Notes: a model not told the origin generated them from the sequence alone. A stretch of 5,265 bases of DNA from JBBRSC01 sp038245795 (GCA_038245795.1 JBBRSC010000237.1:1-5265); one strand, 5' to 3'. Shown: positions 1 through 5,265, counted from the stretch's first letter. Numbers and translations: made by a program.

Positions 1-556
1 CACCGATTCCTCGAGGCTCGCCGAGTAGCGACAGCAGACCTCGCTCGTCGTGGACCGGCGACACCACGACGAAGCCCCACGACGCCACGTGGGTCAGGAG
101 ATGCTGGTATTCCGATGGGTACCCACCGAAGCCGTGGCTGAACACGAAGATCGGGTAGACACCGGCACTCTTGTCACCGGGCAGGTCCCGTGCCGCGCGC
201 AGCGTGAGCGCCGGGTTGAGGTTGTCGGGGACCAGCGAGCGGAACTTCGGCGGGAGCAGATCGCTGATCTTGAAGACCTCCGGCGTGGCGACCTTCGCGG
301 CGGAAGCGTCGGCGGGGTACCACACGAGGACCTCCCGGGCTCCGCCGGCGTCGGTCGGAATGGTGAGCGCAGTCAGACCCACGGCGTGGGGTCCGAGGGC
401 GTCGAACCGTGCCGGTGCCGCGGCGATGTCAGTCGAGGCCGGTCCCGTAGTCGGCGATGTCTTCTCGCCGCACGATCCCGCAACGAGCGCCATCGCAGCG
501 ATCGACAGCACGACCAACCGGGAGCGGACGGGGGGAGACGCGGTTGCTTGCTTCAT
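1..556 (-). CDS. Alpha/beta-hydrolase lipoprotein, PAF-acetylhydrolase/chlorophyllase-like (N-terminal part)
   Basis: The first 185 residues are visible; the gene runs off the left edge. The start is the ATG at 556-554, which overlaps the TGA stop of the upstream serine hydrolase (ATGA); a purine-rich GGACGGAA lies just upstream. Residues 11-28 form a short basic-then-hydrophobic signal peptide ending in Ala-Gly-Ser-Cys, with Cys29 a likely lipidation site (a relaxed lipobox with Ala, not Leu, at -3). A low-complexity Ser/Thr/Pro/Ala linker follows. Residues 62-82 give the first beta strands, ending VLVWYP. Residues 135-147 (YPIFVFSHGFGGY) carry the strand and HGFGG oxyanion-hole loop typical of PAF-acetylhydrolase/dienelactone-hydrolase-like enzymes, and residues 155-171 (HVASWGFVVVSPVHDERG region) match the next strand. 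The expected nucleophile elbow (GHSxGG), acid and histidine lie outside the window, so catalytic competence cannot be judged. Probable role: a membrane-anchored, extracellular ester hydrolase. The family call is fairly secure; the substrate is unknown. Confidence 0.82.
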   Translation of the reverse strand, partial: MKQATASPPVRSRLVVLSIAAMALVAGSCGEKTSPTTGPASTDIAAAPARFDALGPHAVGLTALTIPTDAGGAREVLVWYPADASAAKVATPEVFKISDLLPPKFRSLVPDNLNPALTLRAARDLPGDKSAGVYPIFVFSHGFGGYPSEYQHLLTHVASWGFVVVSPVHDERGLLSLLGEPRGIG

Positions 557-1638
557 GGCTGGTTCCGTCCGAAACATTCGATCAGGTCGTTGATGAACGC
601 CGTCTTGGCAGACGACAGTTCGACGGGCGTCTTGCCGAGGCGAACGATCACGAGGTCGAGCGCGGGGACAGCGCTGATCACCTGCCCTTCGTAGCCGAGG
701 GCCGAGAAGGTTCCGTACCGATCAGAACTCGGCCACCAGTGTTCGGAATAGAGCCCATCCTCCGGGTCCTCGCTGACCGGCGTTCTCGCTCGATCAACCC
801 AGCCAGCGGGGAGAATCCGTTCGCCATCCCACACACCGTCACGGAGATACAGCAGTCCGAACCGGGCGAAGTCGCGCGCCGTCGCGTAGAGATACGACGA
901 CCCCACCCACCCGCCGGAGGCATCGAGTTTCGGTGTGGCCGTCGACATGTCGATGCGGCGAAGGAGTCTGCCAACCAGGACGTCCTCGATCACGGCGGAA
1001 CGCTCGTCGGGCGTGCTCGCCCCGTACCCGCGCATCACCACATCGACAATGATGTTGGTGGTTCCCGATGAGTAGTTGTAGGTGGAATCAGGCGGATGGG
1101 CGCCGGGGCGACCTGCGGCGTAGCCGGCCATGTCGTCGGCGCCCGCACCCCACAACATCTCGAGGCAGTGCGATGTCTCAGCGTCGAGATAGTCCTCGTT
1201 GAACTCGAGTCCATCGCGCATGTGCAGCAGGTGTTGCAGCGTGATCTCCCGGCGGATGTCGCCCGGTGTGTCCCAACTGGGATGGGCTGGCGCCGCCGTC
1301 AGGTCGACCACACCATCAGCGATAGCAATCCCGACCAGTGCATGTGTGACTGACTTGGCGGTCGACCAGCTGAGCAGCGGCGTCTGTGATCCCACTCCCG
1401 GGCCGTAGCGCTCGGCCACGATCCGTCCACCCTGTACGACAATGCACGCCTGCGACAGCGCCAACGTTGTGTTCGGATTGACCCGGAATGCTCGATCCAT
1501 GATGTCGTCGAGTTCGTCGATGTCGGCCCCGACCGGCTCCGCTGTCGCCCACGTCAGCGTGGGCCACGACACGCCGGCAGGTTGTGCCGGGAGCCCCATG
1601 AGCGGCGTGGTCGGGTGATCGAGCCGGGGTGTACTCAT
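553..1638 (-). CDS. Serine hydrolase, class C beta-lactamase / 6-aminohexanoate-dimer hydrolase (NylB)-like
   Basis: This is a full-length protein of 361 residues, usual for the family. The active-site motif is S92-T-A-K95 (LLSWSTAKSVTHA), the SxxK of penicillin-binding-protein-fold enzymes: Ser92 is the nucleophile and Lys95 the base. The second motif is Y189-S-S191 within YNYSSG, where Tyr189 is the likely proton relay. The third element is GYEGQ (315-319), in the place of the KTG box, as is common in NylB and EstB-like members. There is no signal peptide, so the enzyme is probably cytoplasmic and not a cell-wall or drug-resistance enzyme. Family members hydrolyse esters, linear amides such as 6-aminohexanoate dimers, or D-amino-acid peptides; the sequence does not decide which. 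It begins at the ATG 1638-1636 overlapping the stop of the dehydrogenase-like gene and ends in an ATGA overlap with the lipoprotein gene, so translation of the three is likely coupled. Confidence 0.9.
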   Translation of the reverse strand: MSTPRLDHPTTPLMGLPAQPAGVSWPTLTWATAEPVGADIDELDDIMDRAFRVNPNTTLALSQACIVVQGGRIVAERYGPGVGSQTPLLSWSTAKSVTHALVGIAIADGVVDLTAAPAHPSWDTPGDIRREITLQHLLHMRDGLEFNEDYLDAETSHCLEMLWGAGADDMAGYAAGRPGAHPPDSTYNYSSGTTNIIVDVVMRGYGASTPDERSAVIEDVLVGRLLRRIDMSTATPKLDASGGWVGSSYLYATARDFARFGLLYLRDGVWDGERILPAGWVDRARTPVSEDPEDGLYSEHWWPSSDRYGTFSALGYEGQVISAVPALDLVIVRLGKTPVELSSAKTAFINDLIECFGRNQP

Positions 1639-2522
1639 GCGAGCGGCCGGCCGAACGGCACCGAGGCCCAGGATTCGAGGAACGTCTCGGCCCTCTCACA
1701 GGCGCCGATCACATGGCCCTCGGCATGACCGCCGACGTCGGTAATGATCTCGGTGATCTTGGCGGCGACGGTGGCCTTGGTTGATTCGGGGGTCGCGCCG
1801 TCGGTCGGCCACTGAGCCAGGAGCGGTCCCGCCAGCGTCACGAATCCTGGGAGCACGATCGCCCCCGCTCGCATGAGCACCGCCAACGCCCTCGGCGAGA
1901 CTGCAAGTGGGCCGACGGGGACGACGCACGCAGACGTCACGTCCGCCGCGAGTTCGTGATCGAGCACGGCGGGCTTCGAGCCCACGCACAACACGTCGGC
2001 TCCGCTCGTCAATCCGCCGTCGATCACGTTGGCCCCCGCAGCTGTGAAGCCCGATATGAGTTCGGGTCCATCGGTGCCCGCCTCGAAGGACACCGTCCGT
2101 CCATCCAGACCACCGAGCGCGGCCGCAGCGGCGGTCACGACGCTCAGCGCGGCGAGCTCGGCGTGCAGGTCGACGGCCATCGTCGAACGATCGTCAGCAG
2201 GAACGATTCCGGCGAGCTCAGCCGCCCCGACCCCCTTGCCGGCGTCGAACAGCAGACGCGGTGGCCCTGTACGACCGCTGATCTCCCTCACGAAACTGTC
2301 GATCGACGCCGCTCGGGTGTCGCCTTCGGCGTTGATTCCGGCGGATGCTCCGCTGACCATCATCCCCAATGAGGCATATGAGTACGTCAACGATCGGGCG
2401 AGGTTCCAGGCGCCGTCCTGCAGGACCTTCTTGGCCAGCCGTACGACTCCCGACGCGTCGGGGGCGTCGTCGAGGTCGATCGCCGCGAAGGCGTCGGTCG
2501 TTGCACACTTGATCAGGCTCAC
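1635..2522 (-). CDS. Degenerate Glu/Leu/Phe/Val dehydrogenase-like protein, probable pseudoenzyme
   Basis: This 295-residue protein is read from the GTG at 2522-2520. Its architecture follows leucine/phenylalanine dehydrogenases. Residues 34-47 resemble the helix ending LARGMTY. Residues 54-63 occupy the place of the glycine-rich GGGK loop. D93-A-G matches the Asp-Val-Gly active-site motif. Residues 139-166 correspond to the first beta-alpha-beta of the NAD domain, and residues 197-238 match the late segment ending in a PDF-x-x-NAGG-like stretch (here LPGFVTLAGPLLAQW). By my alignment from memory, the two family lysines are replaced by serine (S48 and S60). The Rossmann GxGxxG/A reads AGTDGP (148-153), and roughly 30 residues after it are missing, which explains the short length against about 350-370 in active relatives. 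The frame is intact, so this is a conserved-looking divergent protein and not a decayed gene. Start choice is uncertain: no clear Shine-Dalgarno precedes GTG 2522, and an in-frame TTG exists at 2573 and a GTG at 2561. It is the first gene of the operon, coupled by ATGA to the serine hydrolase. Confidence 0.72.
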   Translation of the reverse strand: MSLIKCATTDAFAAIDLDDAPDASGVVRLAKKVLQDGAWNLARSLTYSYASLGMMVSGASAGINAEGDTRAASIDSFVREISGRTGPPRLLFDAGKGVGAAELAGIVPADDRSTMAVDLHAELAALSVVTAAAAALGGLDGRTVSFEAGTDGPELISGFTAAGANVIDGGLTSGADVLCVGSKPAVLDHELAADVTSACVVPVGPLAVSPRALAVLMRAGAIVLPGFVTLAGPLLAQWPTDGATPESTKATVAAKITEIITDVGGHAEGHVIGACERAETFLESWASVPFGRPLA

Positions 2523-2577
2523 CTGAGGATCATGGCGCAAACGACGCTGGTGTGCCGACACAAGACGGACCAAAAGC

Positions 2578-2625
2578 GTGAAGACCGTGTGAGCAGACCC
2601 CCCGAGCCACTCACACGGTCTTCAC
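2578..2625. repeat. Perfect 16-bp inverted repeat (terminator/attenuator-like hairpin)
   Basis: The left arm GTGAAGACCGTGTGAG (2578-2593) and right arm CTCACACGGTCTTCAC (2610-2625) are exact reverse complements, separated by a 16-nt C-rich loop (2594-2609). Read on the minus strand, the stem is followed by GCTTTTGG, a short T run. It could therefore act as a weak intrinsic terminator or attenuator in the leader of the minus-strand operon. Read on the plus strand it is followed by ATGGACAGG, with no T tract and no plus-strand gene before it. A DNA-level role as a long operator is the alternative. Confidence 0.8.
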
Positions 2626-2703
2626 ATGGACAGGTCGCCAGCCTCATGGAGGTGGGGTCCAGTCAGCGGCGATTACCCGTCCTGTTGGTGAAGCCTTGCT
2701 TCG

Positions 2704-2719
2704 TTGCTCAAGTTAGCAA
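2704..2719. promoter_or_regulatory. Inverted repeat TTGCT-N6-AGCAA, operator-like
   Basis: The half sites TTGCT (2704-2708) and AGCAA (2715-2719) are exact reverse complements around a 6-bp centre. An extra TTGCT lies just upstream (2696-2700), 8 bp apart start to start. The palindrome covers the candidate minus-strand -10 box (2710-2715), a position suited to repression by a dimeric regulator of TetR/MarR/GntR size. No regulator is identified. Confidence 0.4.
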
Positions 2720-2738
2720 TACCCGTGACCAGTGTCAC
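2710..2738 (-). promoter_or_regulatory. Candidate sigma70-type promoter of the minus-strand operon
   Basis: On the minus strand, GTGACA (2738-2733, five of six bases of TTGACA) is separated by exactly 17 bp from TAACTT (2715-2710), which keeps the TA...T skeleton of a -10 box. Transcription would start near 2703 and give a leader of about 180 nt before the GTG at 2522, containing the perfect 16-bp inverted repeat. Hexamer matches this short arise by chance, so this is a candidate only. A CATGAT 6 nt before the GTG 2522 start is a rival -10 that would give a leaderless mRNA. Confidence 0.4.
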
Positions 2739-2739
2739 G
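2724..2739. promoter_or_regulatory. 16-bp palindrome with GTGA-N6-TCAC core, CRP/FNR-type site candidate
   Basis: CGTGAC-CAGT-GTCACG has perfect 6-bp arms around a 4-bp centre. The core spacing GTGA-N6-TCAC is that of CRP-family operators. It overlaps the candidate minus-strand -35 hexamer (2733-2738) and sits about 167 bp before the amidohydrolase start. In that place a bound protein would more likely block than help the minus promoter. The identity of the binding protein is inference. Confidence 0.4.
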
Positions 2740-2784
2740 TCGAGAATTCGCAAGATTTAGTGAGCAGGATGCTGCCCACGGTGT

Positions 2785-2804
2785 CGGGGTCGTCCGCGAC
2801 CCCG
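2785..2804 (+). repeat. 8-bp GC hairpin with TCCG loop
   Basis: CGGGGTCG (2785-2792) and CGACCCCG (2797-2804) are exact reverse complements around the 4-nt loop TCCG, which in RNA belongs to the UNCG class. Stability should be high. There is no T tract after it on the plus strand, so a classical terminator is not supported. If a plus-strand transcript begins upstream it would form a leader stem; if it begins near 2850 this is DNA-level only. Confidence 0.6.
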
Positions 2805-2839
2805 TCCGGCGGTTTCGCTCCGGCTCATCCGACCATCGC

Positions 2840-2845
2840 TACAGT
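2840..2845 (+). promoter_or_regulatory. Weak -10-like element for the plus-strand operon
   Basis: TACAGT keeps the TAnnnT pattern and lies about 60 bp before the amidohydrolase ATG. No convincing -35 is found 16-18 bp upstream. This is the best visible candidate for the plus promoter, but weakly supported. Confidence 0.2.
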
Positions 2846-2864
2846 AAACGGCGTGCATGGTGGT

Positions 2865-2901
2865 ACCCCCGTCCGGGTCTCCACGTTCGTTCATCGGGGG
2901 T
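2865..2901 (+). promoter_or_regulatory. Ribosome-binding site of the amidohydrolase and pairing that would sequester it
   Basis: GGGGG (2896-2900) sits 5 nt before the ATG at 2906 and is the only plausible Shine-Dalgarno, supporting that start. ACCCCCG (2865-2871) is the exact reverse complement of CGGGGGT (2895-2901), with a 23-nt loop between. In the mRNA the 7-bp stem, six of its pairs G-C, would cover the entire ribosome site, suggesting translational control or a need for unfolding. Confidence 0.45.
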
Positions 2902-2905
2902 TCAC

Positions 2906-4234
2906 ATGACTGATCGATTGTTGATCCGGGGCGGCACCGTCATCGATGGGAACGGCAGCCGTCCATCGATGGCGGACGTCGTGATCGAGAACGGCTCGAT
3001 CGTCGACGTGCGGCCCCCGACCGCGTCAGACCCTTCCGGTGCGGAGCCCGAGTTCGAGCACCTGATTGACGCCACCGGGTGCACCGTGATGCCCGGGTTG
3101 ATCGATGCGCATGTTCACGCCACGTTCGGTGAACCCATGAGCAATGACGAATTGTTCTTCCATCGCGATCACACGCTTGCCGCGTTGATCTGCGCCCGGA
3201 ATCTGCCCAAGATGCTCTGCGCGGGAGTCACATCGATCATGGATCCGGACACCCTGTTCCGGATGGGGCCATCGATTCGCGACGCGGTCGACGCAGGCAT
3301 CATCGAGGGCCCCCGAATCGCCACAGGGGTGACGGCGTTGTTGACGTCGGTCGGGGGAACCGCTGGCCGGTTGATCCCGGATGCTGGATCGGTGGCTTAC
3401 GCATTCGTGGTGTCGACGATCGACGAGATGGTGATCGAGACGCGCCGCCAGATCAAAGAAGGAGCGGACTGGATCAAGATCCATGCGACCGGATCGATCC
3501 CCACCCACGCCGGCGAGTTGCAGGTCTGGACCTTCGAGGAAATGCGAGCCGTCTGCGACACTGCCCATGCACTCGGAGTTCCGGTGACGGCTCATTGCCG
3601 CAACGCTTCGTCGACCCTCGATGCCGCCCGGGCCGGGGTGGATCTGATCCTGCATGCCAGCTACTTCGACCAAGCTGGCCTCGAGGCGATCGTCGAATCC
3701 GGCGCGGCGTTGTGTCCCACCTTCACGTTCTTGGCGAACCTGTGCGATCACGGTGACAAGGTGGGCGCCGCGACCAACATGATCGACATCTTCCGCGGCG
3801 AGATCGAAGCGACCGCCGCCATGATGCACCTGGCCCATCAGGCGGGCGTGCCGATCCTCTGCGGTTCGGAGTCGGGGTTCGTCCTGACGCCCTACGGCGA
3901 ATGGCACGCCCGCGAGATGAGTGTCCTGGTCGAGGAAATCGGGTTGACGCCCCTCGAGGCAATCCGCTGCGCGACCGAGCACGGCGCCATCGCCATGAAA
4001 AGTGAGGGCACCTTGGGCCGGCTCGCACCGGGCTACCTGGCTGATGTCTTGGTGGTGGACGGTGATCCATCGACTGACGTCTCGATCCTGGGCGATCGGA
4101 CCCGGCTCCGGCACGTGATCTCTCGTGGTCGCGAGGTCGACCTCACCCCAGTGCCGGAGCGCGAGCCGCTGCGAGGCGAACGTGTCGGGATGTGGGCGAC
4201 CCAACCCTTACGTTGGGCCGAGGTGCATTCGTGA
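2906..4234 (+). CDS. Metal-dependent amidohydrolase, prolidase/imidazolonepropionase-like
   Basis: This 442-residue protein is of normal family length. It opens with the small beta-sandwich typical of the superfamily (LLIRGGTVIDGNG, 5-17), then PGLIDAHVH, with metal ligands His69 and His71. Further TIM-barrel residues are Lys191 in DWIKIH, the probable carboxylated lysine bridging two metals; His230 in VTAHCRN; and His250 in LILHAS. The C-terminal part has the usual GTLGRLAPGYLADVLVVDGDP block (368-388) closing the sandwich. The expected catalytic aspartate of a GTD/GSD motif reads Glu322 in CGSESGF, so the metal/base residue appears conservatively replaced. No signal peptide is seen; the enzyme is probably cytosolic. 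Relatives hydrolyse Xaa-Pro or N-acyl amino acids, or cyclic amides; the substrate is not readable. The ATG at 2906 is chosen because the superfamily N-terminus begins there and a ribosome site precedes it; a longer in-frame reading from 2732 adds 58 unlike residues. Its TGA overlaps the GTG of the P450 gene. Confidence 0.9.
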   Translation: MTDRLLIRGGTVIDGNGSRPSMADVVIENGSIVDVRPPTASDPSGAEPEFEHLIDATGCTVMPGLIDAHVHATFGEPMSNDELFFHRDHTLAALICARNLPKMLCAGVTSIMDPDTLFRMGPSIRDAVDAGIIEGPRIATGVTALLTSVGGTAGRLIPDAGSVAYAFVVSTIDEMVIETRRQIKEGADWIKIHATGSIPTHAGELQVWTFEEMRAVCDTAHALGVPVTAHCRNASSTLDAARAGVDLILHASYFDQAGLEAIVESGAALCPTFTFLANLCDHGDKVGAATNMIDIFRGEIEATAAMMHLAHQAGVPILCGSESGFVLTPYGEWHAREMSVLVEEIGLTPLEAIRCATEHGAIAMKSEGTLGRLAPGYLADVLVVDGDPSTDVSILGDRTRLRHVISRGREVDLTPVPEREPLRGERVGMWATQPLRWAEVHS

Positions 4235-5265
4235 CCATCACGATCGACACGTGGGACGGCGTGCGGGAAGCGTTTCGCCGGAAGGAACTTCGCCAGGCGC
4301 TCTATGACGAAGGCGCGGTGGTGATGGCGGGTTGTCTGCTGACATTGCACGGATCGGAGCATCGGTCTCGCCGACGGCTGGAGAACCGACTCTTCCGGCG
4401 TGAGGTCTTTCGGTATTGGGAGCACGACATTCTCGGACCAACCGTTGGCGCGGCAATGCAACCGTTCGTGATTGCCGGGCACGGCGATCTGTTGCCCATC
4501 GGGTACCGCACGACGATGAACCTCACCGCCTTCATCGCCGGCGTTGATCGACCACGAGGGACCCCCGAGGAAACCGAGGCCCTCTATGAACTGGTCAAGA
4601 CCTTCTCCGAGGGCGCAACGGCGGTGCATTCGACGCGGCCGCGAGATGAGCTCACCGCCGAGGTGTTGGACGCACTGGATGTCTTCGATGAGTTGTTCCT
4701 GCGCCCATCGATCGCTCGCCGATCGGCGTTGATCGACGCCGTTGATGCGGGCGAACTCGACGCCGATGACCTCCCGGCCGATGTACTGACGACGTTGTTG
4801 CGCAATCAGGACGATCTGGAGTTGCCGCCCGACGTCGTTCGTCGGGAGATCGCCTTTTATCTGCAGGCGGGTTCTCATTCGACGGCCAACGCCTTCACCC
4901 ACGCCGTCGACGAGCTCTGTACCTGGGGCGTCGAACATCCGGAGGACCTCGAGCGTGCTCGGACCGATCGACTGTTCCTGCAGCGTTGTGCCCACGAGAC
5001 CATGCGGCTGAATCCTGCGAGCCCCGTGTCGTGGCGTCGTCCACTGCAGACGGTGACGATGTCGGACGGCACGGTGCTTCCTGAAGGGGAACTGGTCGTG
5101 CTCGATCTACTCAGCGCCAACACCTCGACTGCCCTCTTCGGCGATGACGCGGCAGCCTTCAATCCGCACCGGGGGATCGCCGACGGTGTGATGCCGTGGG
5201 GCCAATCGTTCGGCGGAGGCGTTCATGCCTGCATCGGTATGGAGCTCGACGGCGGACTCGAACAC
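4231..5265 (+). CDS. Cytochrome P450 (C-terminus beyond the window)
   Basis: The first 345 residues are visible, and the frame is open to the right edge. The start is the GTG 4231, overlapping the amidohydrolase TGA (GTGA), with GAGGTG 5 nt upstream. Landmarks in order: C-helix LHGSEHRSRRRL (39-50), whose His44 and Arg cluster contact heme propionates in relatives; I-helix LQAGSHSTANAF (211-222); ExxR as E256-T-M-R259; the FNPHR (310-314) PERF-like element; and the heme loop F327-G-G-G-V-H332-A-C334-I-G336 with Cys334 as the iron ligand. All are in the usual order and spacing of a soluble bacterial class I P450, with no membrane anchor. The I-helix acid-alcohol pair is unusual: His216 stands where Asp/Glu is expected and Ser217 where Thr is expected. 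Reaction: probably O2-dependent oxidation using external ferredoxin and reductase, which are not in the window. The substrate is unknown; the coupled amidohydrolase may process the same compound. About 40-60 residues are likely missing at the right edge. Confidence 0.93.
   Translation, partial: MTITIDTWDGVREAFRRKELRQALYDEGAVVMAGCLLTLHGSEHRSRRRLENRLFRREVFRYWEHDILGPTVGAAMQPFVIAGHGDLLPIGYRTTMNLTAFIAGVDRPRGTPEETEALYELVKTFSEGATAVHSTRPRDELTAEVLDALDVFDELFLRPSIARRSALIDAVDAGELDADDLPADVLTTLLRNQDDLELPPDVVRREIAFYLQAGSHSTANAFTHAVDELCTWGVEHPEDLERARTDRLFLQRCAHETMRLNPASPVSWRRPLQTVTMSDGTVLPEGELVVLDLLSANTSTALFGDDAAAFNPHRGIADGVMPWGQSFGGGVHACIGMELDGGLEH

Larger units (their letters stand above)
2523..2905. promoter_or_regulatory. 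Divergent intergenic control region
   Basis: No credible gene lies between the two divergent operons. Open frames crossing it lack start signals and protein-like composition. The region contains the individually listed promoter-like hexamers, palindromes and hairpins. AT content is locally higher around 2690-2760, as expected for a promoter core. Its length and the number of symmetrical elements suggest that both operons are controlled from here. No regulator gene is visible in the window. Confidence 0.7.

Noticed and set aside
50..1071. Overlapping plus-strand open frames of 140-214 residues
   Set aside because: They lie opposite the lipoprotein and serine-hydrolase genes, are Arg/Gly/Ser/Pro-rich and show no family motif; they are a by-product of GC-rich codon use on the other strand.
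553..1638. Serine hydrolase as an antibiotic-resistance beta-lactamase
   Set aside because: There is no signal peptide, the KTG box is replaced by GYEGQ and the Tyr motif reads YSS, all closer to NylB/EstB-type esterase or amidase members.
1640..1656. GC-rich palindromic stretch near the start of the serine hydrolase (CGGCCGGCCG)
   Set aside because: It falls in the coding end of the upstream gene and such short self-complementary runs are expected in GC-rich DNA.
2523..2573. 17-residue N-terminal extension of the dehydrogenase-like protein from TTG 2573
   Set aside because: The added residues are Arg/His-rich and unlike the family, and no ribosome site precedes the TTG. It is not fully excluded because GTG 2522 also lacks a good ribosome site.
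2578..2625. The 16-bp inverted repeat as a transposon end, CRISPR repeat or tRNA arm
   Set aside because: There is only one copy, with no spacer periodicity, no transposase, no target duplication and no cloverleaf around it.
2732..2905. 58-residue N-terminal extension of the amidohydrolase from an upstream in-frame start
   Set aside because: The extra stretch is Arg-rich and unlike the family, it spans the strong hairpin and RBS pairing, and the superfamily N-terminus starts cleanly at 2906 after a GGGGG ribosome site.
3026..4995. Long minus-strand open frames of 392 and 320 residues opposite the amidohydrolase and P450 genes
   Set aside because: Their compositions are rich in Arg, His, Gln and Gly without domain motifs, while the plus strand carries complete catalytic motifs in order.

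Overview
The window is GC-rich bacterial DNA with strong third-position GC bias, GTG starts and tightly overlapping genes. The gene mix (serine hydrolase of the beta-lactamase fold, cytochrome P450, prolidase-like amidohydrolase, lipoprotein esterase) suggests an actinobacterium, possibly of the Acidimicrobiia/Ilumatobacter type. That placement is inferred from composition and protein style, not from a marker gene.

Layout: two divergent operons share one control region of about 380 bp (2523-2905). The minus-strand operon reads leftward. It holds a degenerate leucine/glutamate-dehydrogenase-like protein (2522-1635), a NylB/class-C beta-lactamase-like serine hydrolase (1638-553) and the N-terminal part of an exported alpha/beta-hydrolase lipoprotein (556 to beyond base 1). 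Both junctions are 4-bp ATGA overlaps. The plus-strand operon holds a metal-dependent amidohydrolase (2906-4234) and a cytochrome P450 (4231 to beyond base 5265), joined by a GTGA overlap. All five genes look intact where visible; the outer two are cut by the window edges. No RNA gene, insertion sequence or CRISPR array was seen.

The control region carries more structure than usual. It has a perfect 16-bp inverted repeat in the presumed leader of the minus operon and a promoter-like pair on the minus strand. Two short palindromes lie over that promoter: GTGA-N6-TCAC over the -35, and TTGCT-N6-AGCAA over the -10. There is also a strong 8-bp hairpin with a TCCG loop, and a 7-bp pairing that would hide the ribosome binding site of the amidohydrolase.

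Taken together, three hydrolases of different folds plus an oxygenase look like a catabolic or metabolite-modifying locus acting on esters, amides or lactams; the substrate cannot be read from sequence. The least ordinary member is the dehydrogenase-like protein. It keeps the fold outline of the Glu/Leu/Phe/Val dehydrogenase family but appears to have lost both active-site lysines and the dinucleotide-binding glycines.
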